DNA from: Reichenbachiella sp.
GTDB taxonomy: Bacteria > Bacteroidota > Bacteroidia > Cytophagales > Cyclobacteriaceae
Assembly: GCF_033344935.1 (NCBI RefSeq)
Contig: NZ_JAWPMM010000001.1
Location: 2,032,001 to 2,096,000, forward strand
Direction of reading: 5' to 3'
DNA: 64,000 nt
Made by a program: the position numbers and the translations under genes. Below are positions 16,061 to 24,995 of this stretch, piece by piece (positions within the stretch are counted from its first letter, which is position 1; every line of letters starts with the position of its first letter). The notes beneath the pieces were generated by a model. The model worked only from the letters and a program-made list of their open reading frames with translations. It made no database searches and was not told the origin of the DNA.

Positions 16061-16237
16061 TTACTTGGCATCTCGAATATTGACTATCATAGCGATCATT
16101 ATGCAGGTCATAGAAATAATACCCAAATAGGCTCCGGTATTTCTGGACCAACTCAAATCGTTATAGTTTATGACATACAAGTGTCCGAGTATGATGGCAA
16201 AGGCACAAGCAGCCATGAAATATCTAAATTTATTCAT
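16061..16237 (-). CDS. Small two-helix membrane protein (58 aa), paralogue of 13998-14177
   Basis: The start at 16237 (MNKFRYFMAACAFAIILGHL) is preferred over 16258 because it aligns with the paralogue's start. Two hydrophobic helices flank the shared motif INYNDLSWSRNTGAYLGII. The function is unknown. It probably belongs to a small family specific to this lineage. Confidence 0.72.
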   Translation of the reverse strand: MNKFRYFMAACAFAIILGHLYVINYNDLSWSRNTGAYLGIISMTCIMIAMIVNIRDAK

Positions 16238-16316
16238 ATTGGTTTTGGTTGGTGTCAAATTTAATTAAATAAAGCTTTTAGAGTCGATGTGTACTTTCAA
16301 TGTGCTAGCCACTACT

Positions 16317-16441
16317 CGTCATTCCCTTTGCTTGTCAAGGGAATCTGTTTGGGTTGAGAGCTATCGCTGACAGATTCCCCGAATTGACTTTTCGATTCAT
16401 TCAAGTTGATGTCATGGCTGCCTGTCAATCGGAGGATGACG
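16317..16441. repeat. REP-like palindromic element of a second type
   Basis: Starts CGTCATTCCCTTTG and ends GGAGGATGACG. Inner arms AAGGGAATCTG and CAGATTCCCC are complementary, and further in GAATTGACTTTTCG and CTGTCAATCGG partly pair. It has a similar architecture to the CGTCATTGCGAG family but different sequence. The short ORF crossing it is a shadow. Confidence 0.55.
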
Positions 16442-16504
16442 CCGGAGAGAGTGAGTTTATGGCTAATCTTCTTACGTGCTTTGAGTGAAATTTTAAGGAG
16501 CAAT

Positions 16505-16590
16505 TAATGTAGATGGGGCACGCATTACAAATGCGCGCCAGTCAGAGATTCTGGAGATTCCGCAAGGGCATTCCTTTCTACACGATATTA
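16505..16590. repeat. Possible degenerate mobile-element relic
   Basis: The stretch GGGCACGCATTACAAATGCG, followed by GAGATTCCGCAAGGGCATTCC, contains the short palindrome CGCATTACAAATGCG. It looks like a repeat fragment rather than unique sequence. No open frame is left. Identity is uncertain. Confidence 0.3.
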
Positions 16591-16818
16591 TAGAGACGCC
16601 TTCTTTTTAATGGCCAATTTGAGAGAACTGATAATAAGTTCTTTAGTAGCAATTTCATTTTCTAGGTTCGTTCTGTCTCGTTGCTCATCGTGAATGCAAC
16701 TTTTGTAGCTTTTTTCTGCAACTAAAGCCAGGGTGCGTTCTCTTGAATTCCAATTAACCAGATACATTATGATCAGGATAAATATTGCATGTAGAATTTT
16801 TCTTCTATTCATTTTCAA
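16588..16818 (-). CDS. Small membrane-anchored coiled-coil protein A
   Basis: 76 aa. A single N-terminal transmembrane helix (ILHAIFILIIMYLVNW) precedes a charged helical tail (DRTNLENEIATKELIISSLK) likely to form a coiled coil. Its start overlaps the stop of the upstream 70-aa gene by 14 bp, and both proteins have the same plan (TM helix then heptad-like tail). They are probably a coupled pair that interacts. No known family is recognised. Confidence 0.55.
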   Translation of the reverse strand: MKMNRRKILHAIFILIIMYLVNWNSRERTLALVAEKSYKSCIHDEQRDRTNLENEIATKELIISSLKLAIKKKASL

Positions 16819-17017
16819 AGTTGAATTCGTTGGACAATACCAATATAGAATCTTCTAGTTGATAAACCCTCTTAAAAAGGTTTTGAAGTTCAGACGAGTT
16901 CATACAATCTTCTCTTTTTGAATTATACATGAAAGTTTCTGTTCTCCTAATACTTATCAATGTCAATAATGTCAAAATTATAAACACATAAACAAACCAA
17001 ATAATATTCTTCTTCAT
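16805..17017 (-). CDS. Small membrane-anchored coiled-coil protein B
   Basis: 70 aa. An N-terminal transmembrane helix (IIWFVYVFIILTLLTLISI) precedes a short predicted helix (LQNLFKRVYQLEDSILVLSN). It overlaps the next gene (16588-16818) by 14 bp in another frame. The layout recalls bicistronic small envelope proteins, or FtsL/FtsB-like proteins by shape only. The function is unknown. Confidence 0.55.
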   Translation of the reverse strand: MKKNIIWFVYVFIILTLLTLISIRRTETFMYNSKREDCMNSSELQNLFKRVYQLEDSILVLSNEFNFENE

Positions 17018-17078
17018 CAGCTAAATAGATTCTCGATAATGTAGTAGTATGTAACATCCAAATCTAATTAATAATCTA

Positions 17079-18053
17079 CTACTTCTTTCGGTTATTCCAT
17101 TTCATATCCTTCCACTTTTTTTGCTGCTCTTTCGATAGGAAAGTCCATGTAACGATGCGGCTGGATTTGTTGCCCTGGCCCATAGGAATGGTGTGCACGA
17201 TGGTGGCTTTGGCTTTGTCGAGCGCTTCGTAGATGCTGTTGAGGTTAGACTGTTTGGACACCAGTGAGGAGTACCAGAAGCACGACTCGGGGAAGTTGCT
17301 GCTCTGACGTATGAGTTCACGCACGAATTTTCGTTCGCCGCCCTCGCACCAGAGTTCGTTGCTTTGTCCGCCGAAGTTGAGTGTGGCTTCTTTTACTTTT
17401 TCTTTGGTGAGGTTGTTCACCTTTCGGAGCGATCCTTTTTGCGCTTCTTCTGCTGAGGCGTGGAAAGGCGGATTGCAAACCGCCAAGTCAATACGTTCTT
17501 CTTTGGTCAGTATGCCGTAGATGATGTCTTTGGGATCGGCTTGGTGCCTAAATTCAATCTGGCCTTTGAGCTGGGCGTTTTGATCGGCAATACTTTGAGA
17601 CGAGGCCAAAGATTTTTCATCGATATCCGAAGCGATAAACGACCAGCCATATTCTTTCTGACCAATGATGGGGTAGATGCAGCTCGCACCGACACCGATA
17701 TCCAGGCAGGTGATCTTTTCTCCGGTTGGGATCTTGCCATAGTTGTGGCTACAAAGCCAGTCGGCCATGTGGTGGATGTAGTCGGCACGACCGGGAATAG
17801 GCGGGCAGAGGTAGCCTTCGGGTATGTCCCAGCCTTCGATGTCGTATTGTAGTTTGAGTAACGCTTTGTTTAGTGCCTTCACACTTTCTGGATTGGCAAA
17901 GTCGATCGAGTCGTCGCCATGGAGGTTGGGGCGGACGTGATCGGCAAGTGCTGGTAAAGCTTCAATTAACGCTTTGAAGTCATAGCGGCCTGTGTGTTTG
18001 TTGCGTGGGTGTATTTTGGCAACGGACTTTTTTTGTTTCTTTTTGTTTGGCAT
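17079..18053 (-). CDS. rlmF: 23S rRNA (adenine(1618)-N6)-methyltransferase
   Basis: 324 aa. A basic N-terminus (KKKQKKSVAKIHPRNKHTGR) with the RlmF-typical RYDF is followed by a Rossmann methyltransferase domain. Motif I is CLDIGVGASCIYPIIG and the catalytic N6-adenine motif is CNPPF within DLAVCNPPFHASAEEAQ. RlmF (YbiN) methylates A1618 of 23S rRNA with SAM. The length is similar to E. coli RlmF. It stands alone on the minus strand between small membrane genes and a REP-like repeat. Confidence 0.92.
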   Translation of the reverse strand: MPNKKKQKKSVAKIHPRNKHTGRYDFKALIEALPALADHVRPNLHGDDSIDFANPESVKALNKALLKLQYDIEGWDIPEGYLCPPIPGRADYIHHMADWLCSHNYGKIPTGEKITCLDIGVGASCIYPIIGQKEYGWSFIASDIDEKSLASSQSIADQNAQLKGQIEFRHQADPKDIIYGILTKEERIDLAVCNPPFHASAEEAQKGSLRKVNNLTKEKVKEATLNFGGQSNELWCEGGERKFVRELIRQSSNFPESCFWYSSLVSKQSNLNSIYEALDKAKATIVHTIPMGQGNKSSRIVTWTFLSKEQQKKWKDMKWNNRKK

Positions 18054-18098
18054 TTGTGGAATGCTTTCTGATTAGAAGGATACAATTTAACTTTTTTA

Positions 18099-18245
18099 CG
18101 TCATTGCGAGTGGAGCAATTCGACGAGAGTCGAATGCTTGCCGTGGCAATCTCATGCTTTTTAGTCTGCGTATCACTAGATGCAGTGGAAGGCCGCGGGG
18201 GATTGCCACGTCGTCCCGATATCTATCGGAACTTCTCGCAATGAC
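18099..18245. repeat. REP-like palindromic element, copy B
   Basis: 147 bp, starting CGTCATTGCGAG and ending CTCGCAATGAC. Inner arms TGCCGTGGCAATCTCAT and GGATTGCCACGTCGTCC correspond to the inner arms of copy A at 1821-1967, with which it shares most of its length, including CGTCCCGATATNNATCGGAA. It lies between rlmF and the DEAD-box helicase. Confidence 0.8.
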
Positions 18246-18250
18246 AAGGT

Positions 18251-19552
18251 TTACCCCTGCTGCTCTCTCAAGTAAGTCGCCAATAGCTTTTCCAGTAATT
18301 CTTCTTTCGATAAATGTTTAAGCTGGTTCTTGAATTCGGTTTTGGTTGCCTCATCCAATTTGTTCCCTACGGGTTTTGACTTAGCAATTTTCTGTGCCCA
18401 GACCATGGCTTTGCCTACCAGTTGGTCTTTAACACTCGGGACTGGCAGGTTTTTGAATTTGATGTCCAGCGCTTTCTTGATTTCGTTCCACTTTTCTTTT
18501 TCTTCTGCGAAAATGAACGTGATGCTAATGCCTGTTTTGCCAGCGCGAGAAGTTCGGCCACTTCTGTGCATGTAAGACTCTTTGGTGTCTGGCATGTGGT
18601 ATTGCAGTACCACGCCCACATTGTCGATATCCACGCCTCGGGAAGCTACGTCAGTAGCGATCAGGGTGCTGATGCTTCCTGCTTTGAACTGCTCCATCAC
18701 TTTATTGCGGAGGCCCTGAGGCAAGTCGCCGTGTATAGCACCACAACTAAATTTGTTGGCGGATAGCTGCTTGTAGAGTTTTTGAACGCCAGATTTGGTT
18801 CTGCAAAAAATGATGCATTTTTCGTTCGAGTATTGCTGAAGAAACTGGAGCAGCACGTCTAGTTTTTGCTCAGCAGCTAGTTCGATCAGCTGATGCTGGA
18901 TGCCTGCATTGGGTGTTTCCGCTTTTCCAACTAATACTTTTACCAAGTCTTTGTTGAGATACTTTTTGATCAAATGATTAACCTCGTCCGGCATGGTAGC
19001 AGAAAATAACCAGGTAGAATAGGTGCGGTTGGATGTAGCTAAAATTTTGTCAATGTCTGTTTGAAATCCTTTGAATAGCATTTCATCGGCTTCGTCAAAA
19101 ACCACATATTTCAAAGTCTCCAAATGCACCACGTTTCTGCCAACTAGATCCATCAGTCTGCCGGGCGTGGCTACCACGATATGCGTGCCATTGCTTAGGT
19201 CGTGGATTTGTGTTTTTAGAGATACGCCGCCGTAGATGGACTCTGTCTTGAGGTTGGGAATGTATTTGGATAGAAAAGAGAGTTCTTTGCCCACTTGCTC
19301 ACACAATTCCCTGGTTGGGACTAGTACTACCGCTTGTACTTTTCCAATCTTCGGGTCGATCCTCGAAAGGAGAGGGGCTCCGTAGGCGTAAGTTTTGCCT
19401 GTACCTGTCGCTGATCGGCCTATGAAATCTCCTTCGTGATTCATCAAGACCGGAATAGTCTTTGCCTGAATTTCGCTAGGGATGTCAATGCCTTTTTCTG
19501 CCAGGGCTTTTTTGATGTTGAGGTGCAGATTGCTCGAGGAGAAATTTTTCAT
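18251..19552 (-). CDS. DEAD-box ATP-dependent RNA helicase
   Basis: 433 aa. Motif I ATGTGKT, Ia PTRELCEQ, Ib TPGRLMD, II DEAD (VFDEADEML), III SAT and VI HRSGRTSRAG are all visible. The last differs slightly from the usual HRxGRTGR. The C-terminal extension is short and basic-poor, so it is a compact RhlE/CshA-like helicase acting in ribosome assembly or cold adaptation. It is a single gene facing away from the DUF2339 gene. A REP-like element ends 6 bp beyond its stop. Confidence 0.93.
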   Translation of the reverse strand: MKNFSSSNLHLNIKKALAEKGIDIPSEIQAKTIPVLMNHEGDFIGRSATGTGKTYAYGAPLLSRIDPKIGKVQAVVLVPTRELCEQVGKELSFLSKYIPNLKTESIYGGVSLKTQIHDLSNGTHIVVATPGRLMDLVGRNVVHLETLKYVVFDEADEMLFKGFQTDIDKILATSNRTYSTWLFSATMPDEVNHLIKKYLNKDLVKVLVGKAETPNAGIQHQLIELAAEQKLDVLLQFLQQYSNEKCIIFCRTKSGVQKLYKQLSANKFSCGAIHGDLPQGLRNKVMEQFKAGSISTLIATDVASRGVDIDNVGVVLQYHMPDTKESYMHRSGRTSRAGKTGISITFIFAEEKEKWNEIKKALDIKFKNLPVPSVKDQLVGKAMVWAQKIAKSKPVGNKLDEATKTEFKNQLKHLSKEELLEKLLATYLREQQG

Positions 19553-19639
19553 GAAAGTATCTATGCGTGTGGTGCAAAGCTAGACAACCTAAAGTCTATA
19601 ATTGTCCTTGCTGCAAATTGATATTTACAGTTTCAACTT

Positions 19640-19765
19640 AGCATTGTCCTCAAGCCGGACTGGCTCCTACTTTTTTCATTGTCAAAAAAGTAGGCAAAAA
19701 GACTAGAAAATTTCAAACTCTCCCGATGCGCTCCGCTTTCGGGCTCAAACAGTGAAATTTTCGAT
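19640..19765. repeat. Dispersed intergenic repeat (CTACTTTTTT type)
   Basis: CTCCTACTTTTTTCATTGTC is followed by an inverted GACAATG-like arm (AAAAAAGTAG), then GATGCGCTCCGCTTTCGGGC and an A/T-rich inverted pair (GAAAATTTCA / TGAAATTTTC). CTACTTTTTT and AAAAAAGTAG form an obvious hairpin. This pattern resembles non-coding repeats common in Bacteroidota intergenic DNA. The rest of 19553-19920 shows nothing else. Confidence 0.5.
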
Positions 19766-19920
19766 TTTTATTAAAGTATAAAAAAATAATTGATTGGGCC
19801 TTCTTGAAAGTGGGGAGATTAAGACTTGCCAGCGAAATTATTGTGGCATGAAAAAAGAAAATCTTATCTTGTCGCGCGTTTAAAATTGGGGAAACCCGGA
19901 ACATTGAAACCAATCACTAA

Positions 19921-22251
19921 ATGGAAGGATTTATCATACTCCTGTTAATAGTACTCTTGATCATGATCGTTCGCTTGATGGATCGGGTGGATAAGATTGA
20001 TACCAGAGTCAAGCATATCCACGACGAAATATTAGGTGAGTCAACGGCAAAGTCGCCAAAGTCAGTCAAACAACCGGAAGTCGAAAAGCCTAAACCAGCT
20101 CCAATTCCTCCAAAAGAGGTAGTGAAAGAGAAAGAACCGGATCCGGTGAAGGAGTTGATAGCGGCTTCTCAAAAACCAAAAGCCACACCGGTAGCACCGA
20201 AGAAAAAAGTGGTGAGTAAGCCTCCAAGTCCATCCTTTTGGGAGCGTAACCCCGATTTGGAGAAGTTCATTGGCGAAAATCTATTGAGCAAAGTAGGTAT
20301 TGTGATTTTCGTGATTGGCATGGGCTTCTTGGTGAAGCTGGGCATCGACAATGAGGTGATTACGGAGAGTATGCGTGTAGCCATTGGTATCTTGATTGGT
20401 GGAGGTATGATTGGTCTGGCGCATTATATGCGCGGTTCATTTGCCAAGTTTAGTTCGATCTTGATTGGTGGAGCTTTGGCCGTTTTGTATTTCACCATTG
20501 CCCTCGCTTTTCATGAATATGAATTGATTCCGCAAATGGCGGCGTTTATTATTATGGTGGTCATTACGGCATTTGGTGTGTTGTTGTCAATTGCTTATGA
20601 TCGGAAGGAGCTAGCTGTATTAGCGATCATTGGCGGTTTTGGCACACCGTTTTTTGTAAGTACCGGTTCTGGAAACTTTAGTGCTTTACTCACTTATATC
20701 CTGATCTTAGATATTGGTATGCTGGCATTGGTCTATTTTAAAAAATGGAATGTGATCAACTACCTGGCTTATGGGTTTACCTATCTGTTGTTTCTAGGGG
20801 TTTATTTTACCAAGTTTATTGATAATCAGGATGAGACAAGATTGCCTTTATTTTTATTCCTTACGGCTTTCTATTTGATCTTCTTTTTGATGACCATCAT
20901 TTACAACGTCAAAAACTCGCGGAAATTCAAGTATCCAGAAATCATGATGTTGCTCACCAATTCCAGTTTGTATTTCGGTCTAGGGTTGGGATTGGTTCAA
21001 GGATATAGAGAAGGTTTATTAAGTGGCCTGTTCACTGGACTTGTGGCTATCTTCAATTTTGGATTTGCGTTCACGCTATTTAAGCGAAAAGACATTGATA
21101 AGAACTTACTGTTCTTGTTGATCGGGTTGGTGTTGACTTTTGTGAGTTTGATAGCGCCTATTCAGCTGGATGGAAATTATATCACGTTGTTCTGGGCAAT
21201 AGAGGCAGTGTTGCTGCTTTGGCTGTCTCAGAAGTCTGGTATCAAATTAATGACTGCAGCTTCGGCGTTGATCACTGTTTTGATGTTGATTAGTTTGTCC
21301 ATGGACTGGCAGCAAAGCTACTACCCTCGTTATGATTATGTGGTCTTGAATGTATTCCTCAATAAAGCCTTCATTGCATCTTTCGTGGCCATGATTTCTT
21401 TGGTTGGTTCTATGCTTTTGATGAAAACGGATGAGTCGTTTGAAATAAAGGGTGTGAAGATGACTTGGAAGAAGTCTTATGTAAGTGTATTGTTTGCTAT
21501 TGTTTTCTATTTGGGATTTTTGATGGAACTGAATTATCAATTCTTAAGGTTTGAATGGGTGCTTTCCAAAAGACTTATTCTTTTAGGGGTCTACAATTAC
21601 TTGTATGTGTTATTGGTTGCTATGGCGGCTAGAAAGAAGCCAAGTGACTCCTTGAATATGGCTAGTTTTGGTTTATCTATAATCGCTATTGGGTCTTATT
21701 TGACTTACTACTTGAGTGCGGTTAATTACTCCAGAAGTTATTATATCCTTGAGGATGGACTCTCCACAGGTTTTTATTGGCATTATGTCTTATTGGTATT
21801 GTTTGTTCTGATATTGATTCATGCATACCAGCATATCCAAAAGACTTATACTTTCCAATCCAAGGCAGGAACCATCTCCCTATGGGTACTGGCATTTATT
21901 GGAGTTTTTGTGAGTACGGTAGAAGTAGGTCATTTATCCATGTTATACCAATTCGGGTCAGGTAAGGAAGAATATGAAGCTCTAGATTCTGCCGTTCGTT
22001 CGGTTTATCCGGCGGTTTGGGCGCTGTCTGCTTTGGTGCTGATGGTCGTGGGAATGAAACTCAGAATGAAACCGCTGAGATTGGCCTCGTTGGTGGTGTT
22101 TTCTGTCACTATTGTTAAATTGTTCTTCTATGATCTGGCAGGTAACTCTACCGGGAAAATCATTTCTTTTATCTTGTTAGGCGTGATTTTGCTATTGATT
22201 TCGTTCCTGTATCAGAAACTAAAATTTATTATTCAAGATGATGAAAAGTAG
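19921..22251 (+). CDS. DUF2339 multi-pass membrane protein
   Basis: 776 aa. An N-terminal helix (IILLLIVLLIMIVRLMD) leads to a short coiled coil and a Pro/Lys-rich linker (about 30-110: KPAPIPPKEVVKEKEPDPVK). Some twenty or more transmembrane segments follow. The conserved DUF2339 entry motif is visible as FWERNPDLEKFIGENLLSKV, then GIVIFVIGMGFLVKLGID. The family's role is unknown. It overlaps the DUF3999 gene by 14 bp. The pair is found together widely and may form an envelope complex. Confidence 0.88.
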   Translation: MEGFIILLLIVLLIMIVRLMDRVDKIDTRVKHIHDEILGESTAKSPKSVKQPEVEKPKPAPIPPKEVVKEKEPDPVKELIAASQKPKATPVAPKKKVVSKPPSPSFWERNPDLEKFIGENLLSKVGIVIFVIGMGFLVKLGIDNEVITESMRVAIGILIGGGMIGLAHYMRGSFAKFSSILIGGALAVLYFTIALAFHEYELIPQMAAFIIMVVITAFGVLLSIAYDRKELAVLAIIGGFGTPFFVSTGSGNFSALLTYILILDIGMLALVYFKKWNVINYLAYGFTYLLFLGVYFTKFIDNQDETRLPLFLFLTAFYLIFFLMTIIYNVKNSRKFKYPEIMMLLTNSSLYFGLGLGLVQGYREGLLSGLFTGLVAIFNFGFAFTLFKRKDIDKNLLFLLIGLVLTFVSLIAPIQLDGNYITLFWAIEAVLLLWLSQKSGIKLMTAASALITVLMLISLSMDWQQSYYPRYDYVVLNVFLNKAFIASFVAMISLVGSMLLMKTDESFEIKGVKMTWKKSYVSVLFAIVFYLGFLMELNYQFLRFEWVLSKRLILLGVYNYLYVLLVAMAARKKPSDSLNMASFGLSIIAIGSYLTYYLSAVNYSRSYYILEDGLSTGFYWHYVLLVLFVLILIHAYQHIQKTYTFQSKAGTISLWVLAFIGVFVSTVEVGHLSMLYQFGSGKEEYEALDSAVRSVYPAVWALSALVLMVVGMKLRMKPLRLASLVVFSVTIVKLFFYDLAGNSTGKIISFILLGVILLLISFLYQKLKFIIQDDEK

Positions 22252-23473
22252 AATAGGTTGGTTACTAGGACTATTGATTAGTGTTCAGACCTTTGGGCAG
22301 GAGTTCGCTTTTGAGGCTCCGATTGCTGCGGTTTCAGATTCGGGGTATTATAGAATAGCGCTTTCGCCCGAACTGATGGGGCAAGCTCAAATTGATTTGT
22401 CGGATGTCAGGGTTTACGATCATACAGGCGAGGAGCAGGCTTATTTGATCCGTCAGGAGAGCGCCGTTTCTACCCAGTCGTTATTCAAGGAATATGAAAT
22501 TATAGACAAGGCCTACAAAGAGGATGCAATTTCACATTTGATTTTCAGCAATCCTGACAGGCGTCCTATCGATAATGTGAGCTTTTTAGTGAAGAATACC
22601 GAAGTAAAAAAACGAGCCAGATTGAGCGGAAGCGATGATCAGGAAAATTGGTATGTGATTAAGGACAACTATCTCTTGCATGCGATGCAAAGCCAGGAAG
22701 AGACTTCAGAAATGAAAATGCTAAACTTTCCATTGAGCGATTATGCCTATTTTAAATTAGAGATCAATGACAATTGGCGATTGCCGATCAACATTCTAAA
22801 AGTAGGCTATTATGATCGACAAAGAGTGAAGGGGTTAACTACTAGTTTCGATTGCCCGATTACATGGCAAAAAGATACGCTCAAAATATCAAGCATTAAG
22901 GTAATTTTTCCTCAGCCCATGTATATGGAACAATTGGAATTTTCATTGAGTGGAGAAGATTATTATCTAAGATCGGCTACTGTTAAAGCAAAAAGAAACG
23001 GGATCGATCGCAAGAAAAACCCTTATGACTATTTTGAATCATTGGCGTCTTTTGAACTCAACTCTAATAGTGAAAATGCGGTAGCTTTCAATGGAACTGT
23101 GGTTCAGGAATTGCTCATTGAAATTGATAATAGGGATAATCACCCATTAAAGGTGGAGTCAATTAAAGCTTCCTTTCTGAGTAAGTATGTCGTGAGTGAA
23201 TTACTTCCTCAAATGAAATACGATTTGAAGCTTGGAAATCAATCTTTGAGAAAACCAGACTATGATCTAAAGGCATTTGCCAGCCAGATACCAAATGATA
23301 TTCCGCGTGTTGATCATGGCGCCATGGTTGATATTCGACCAGCAGAGGACCCAGCAGTCGCTTCTGGATTCTGGGGCAATAAGTATCTGGTTTGGTTTGT
23401 AATTGCAATCGTTGGTTTCGGGTTGACTTATATTTCTTTGAAGATGGTGAAAGAGATAGGAGGAAGAGCATAA
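22238..23473 (+). CDS. DUF3999-like exported protein
   Basis: 411 aa. A signal peptide (MKSRIGWLLGLLISVQTFG) is followed by a large beta-rich periplasmic domain with a discoidin-like segment (RARLSGSDDQENWYVIKDN). One C-terminal transmembrane helix lies at about 382-402 (KYLVWFVIAIVGFGLTYISL). The start lies inside the end of the DUF2339 gene (14-bp overlap), so expression is coupled. DUF3999 partners of DUF2339 proteins have no known activity. It is followed by a strong hairpin. Confidence 0.82.
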   Translation: MMKSRIGWLLGLLISVQTFGQEFAFEAPIAAVSDSGYYRIALSPELMGQAQIDLSDVRVYDHTGEEQAYLIRQESAVSTQSLFKEYEIIDKAYKEDAISHLIFSNPDRRPIDNVSFLVKNTEVKKRARLSGSDDQENWYVIKDNYLLHAMQSQEETSEMKMLNFPLSDYAYFKLEINDNWRLPINILKVGYYDRQRVKGLTTSFDCPITWQKDTLKISSIKVIFPQPMYMEQLEFSLSGEDYYLRSATVKAKRNGIDRKKNPYDYFESLASFELNSNSENAVAFNGTVVQELLIEIDNRDNHPLKVESIKASFLSKYVVSELLPQMKYDLKLGNQSLRKPDYDLKAFASQIPNDIPRVDHGAMVDIRPAEDPAVASGFWGNKYLVWFVIAIVGFGLTYISLKMVKEIGGRA

Positions 23474-23474
23474 A

Positions 23475-23506
23475 CACTCAGAGTTCCTTGCGAACAACTC
23501 TGAGTG
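23475..23506 (+). terminator. Terminator hairpin after the DUF2339-DUF3999 operon
   Basis: A perfect 11-bp stem CACTCAGAGTT / AACTCTGAGTG with a 10-nt loop lies immediately after the stop codon. There is no long T-run, so it is a hairpin-type end. A second small hairpin CGCGCA / TGCGCG follows at about 23519. Confidence 0.6.
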
Positions 23507-23599
23507 AATATTACTTTTCGCGCACTTTGTTGCGCGACCTGTTTGTTAGTACTTCTGCTGTATGAACGTAAAGTGCTAAAATCTTAGAATCTAGATTTC

Positions 23600-23668
23600 A
23601 ATCTCCCCAGCCCTCTTCTTCAAGAGGGAGTTTAATTCCTCCTGAGAAAAAGAGTGCAAGGGGGATTT
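23600..23668. repeat. Short CCCC-rich intergenic repeat
   Basis: The ends AATCTCCCC and GGGGGATT are near-complementary. Inside, CCCTCTTCTT and AAGAGGG form a hairpin. This is the form of a common Bacteroidota intergenic palindromic repeat. Confidence 0.45.
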
Positions 23669-23682
23669 GATACTATATTTAG

Positions 23683-24093
23683 TTAATTCTTATTTTTATC
23701 TGGTCTTTTGTGCGATTTGAATTCTTCTAAACTGACAAAGCCATCAGCGTTAGTGTCGATTTTTTCGAAGAGCTCATCTGGGGTCAAGCGTTCCTCTCTT
23801 CGTTCCTGACGGGCTTCACCTGCTTTCTCAAATTCATCAAATTCGATGGTGCCGTTTTTATCGGCATCCATTCTGTCAAATGCTTTTCGAGCATCTTTTT
23901 TCTCTGATATTTTTTCCTTTCTCATTTTGGCGCCAGCCTTAAATTCTTCTTTGTCAAGCTGACCATCTTTGCTGGTATCCAACTTGGCGAAAACCTCTTC
24001 TTTGTCTGGTCTTTGCGGAGGCTGAGCTTGTGCTTGTGAATACACCAAAACGCCCAATGCCATGGCACTCATTTTTACAATTGATACTTTCAT
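23683..24093 (-). CDS. Secreted EF-hand calcium-binding protein
   Basis: 136 aa. A signal peptide (about 1-23, ending SQAQA) is followed by three canonical EF-hand loops: DTSKDGQLDKEEF (from about 39), DADKNGTIEFDEF (from about 76) and DTNADGFVSLEEF (from about 113). Each has Asp/Asn ligands at loop positions 1, 3, 5 and Glu at 12. Lys/Arg-rich linkers separate them. It is probably a periplasmic or secreted Ca2+-binding protein, a type frequent in marine Bacteroidota. It stands alone, downstream of the met/phzF operon on the same strand. Confidence 0.88.
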   Translation of the reverse strand: MKVSIVKMSAMALGVLVYSQAQAQPPQRPDKEEVFAKLDTSKDGQLDKEEFKAGAKMRKEKISEKKDARKAFDRMDADKNGTIEFDEFEKAGEARQERREERLTPDELFEKIDTNADGFVSLEEFKSHKRPDKNKN

Positions 24094-24168
24094 ATTTATT
24101 GAATTTTTGATTTAAAGTCTGTTAGACTTTTGAAGTATCAAAAGGTTTAACTCGATAAGAAGTTTTTT

Positions 24169-24981
24169 TTAAACCTTTAAGGATCCTTTGAATACAATAC
24201 AAGCATTACTTCTGACTTCTAACGTAGAAGGGCTAGTAATTTTGAGGTTGAGGTAACCGCCGCGTTTGGAAAGTTGATAAGCAGATAACTCCTGTTTGTT
24301 TAGCTTTTGTTCCCAGTATTTGGCTAATACTGAGTGGGATGCGCCTGTCACAGGGTCTTCATTGATGCCTATCCATGGGCAAAAGCAACGAGAATAAAAA
24401 TCGAATTCGTTGTCTTCAGACTTAGTGGTAACCACCAGTTCCTTGATCGTATCCGAACTTTTTATGGCTTCCTGAAAATCAGGTTTGATGGCAAGGAGGG
24501 CTTCTTTGCTTTCCACCTCAATAATAAGCATGTCGAGTGCTTTTGCAAATTGAGAAGAAATGGGCTTTTTAATACCAAAAGCGTCTAGTAGTTTGTCACT
24601 GGTAGCATAGCTTTCGGTATCATACAAGGGGAAATTCATTAGCACCGAATTCTCCTCTTTTGTCGCGTTGAGTTCCAACCTTTTGTGGGTGGTGAATTGT
24701 ACGTGATCAAGATTCTCTTCCGACATGAGCACTTTTGCAGCGGCCAAAGTAGCATGTCCACAAAAGTCGATTTCGACTGTTGGAGTAAAGTATCGGATAC
24801 CATAATGGTTTTTCGGCTGATCAGATTTGAGTACAAAAGCCGTTTCTGATAAGTTGAACTCAGTAGCGATGGATTGCATGAGTTTTTCCTCAATCTTCGT
24901 ATCCAATAAACACACTCCTGCAGGGTTTCCTTTGAAGGGCTCGTTAGTGAATGAGTCTACGATAAACGCTTTGATTTCCAT
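24169..24981 (-). CDS. PhzF family epimerase/isomerase
   Basis: 270 aa with the diaminopimelate-epimerase-like two-domain fold. The N-terminal motif FTNEPFKGNPAGVCLLD and the catalytic Glu in NLSETAFVLK are visible, as is EIDFCGHATLAAAKVL. The second-half motif is EDPVTGASHSVLAKYW. Many PhzF relatives have unknown substrates. It starts 14 bp after metF and is likely the last gene of the methionine operon by position, although no methionine-related activity is known for the family. Confidence 0.88.
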   Translation of the reverse strand: MEIKAFIVDSFTNEPFKGNPAGVCLLDTKIEEKLMQSIATEFNLSETAFVLKSDQPKNHYGIRYFTPTVEIDFCGHATLAAAKVLMSEENLDHVQFTTHKRLELNATKEENSVLMNFPLYDTESYATSDKLLDAFGIKKPISSQFAKALDMLIIEVESKEALLAIKPDFQEAIKSSDTIKELVVTTKSEDNEFDFYSRCFCPWIGINEDPVTGASHSVLAKYWEQKLNKQELSAYQLSKRGGYLNLKITSPSTLEVRSNACIVFKGSLKV

Positions 24982-24995
24982 TCTACTTCCTAATA

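Noticed and set aside
16312-16503. 63-codon minus-strand frame
   Set aside because: Covers the REP-like repeat at 16317-16441 and has no hydrophobic or domain pattern; read as a shadow.
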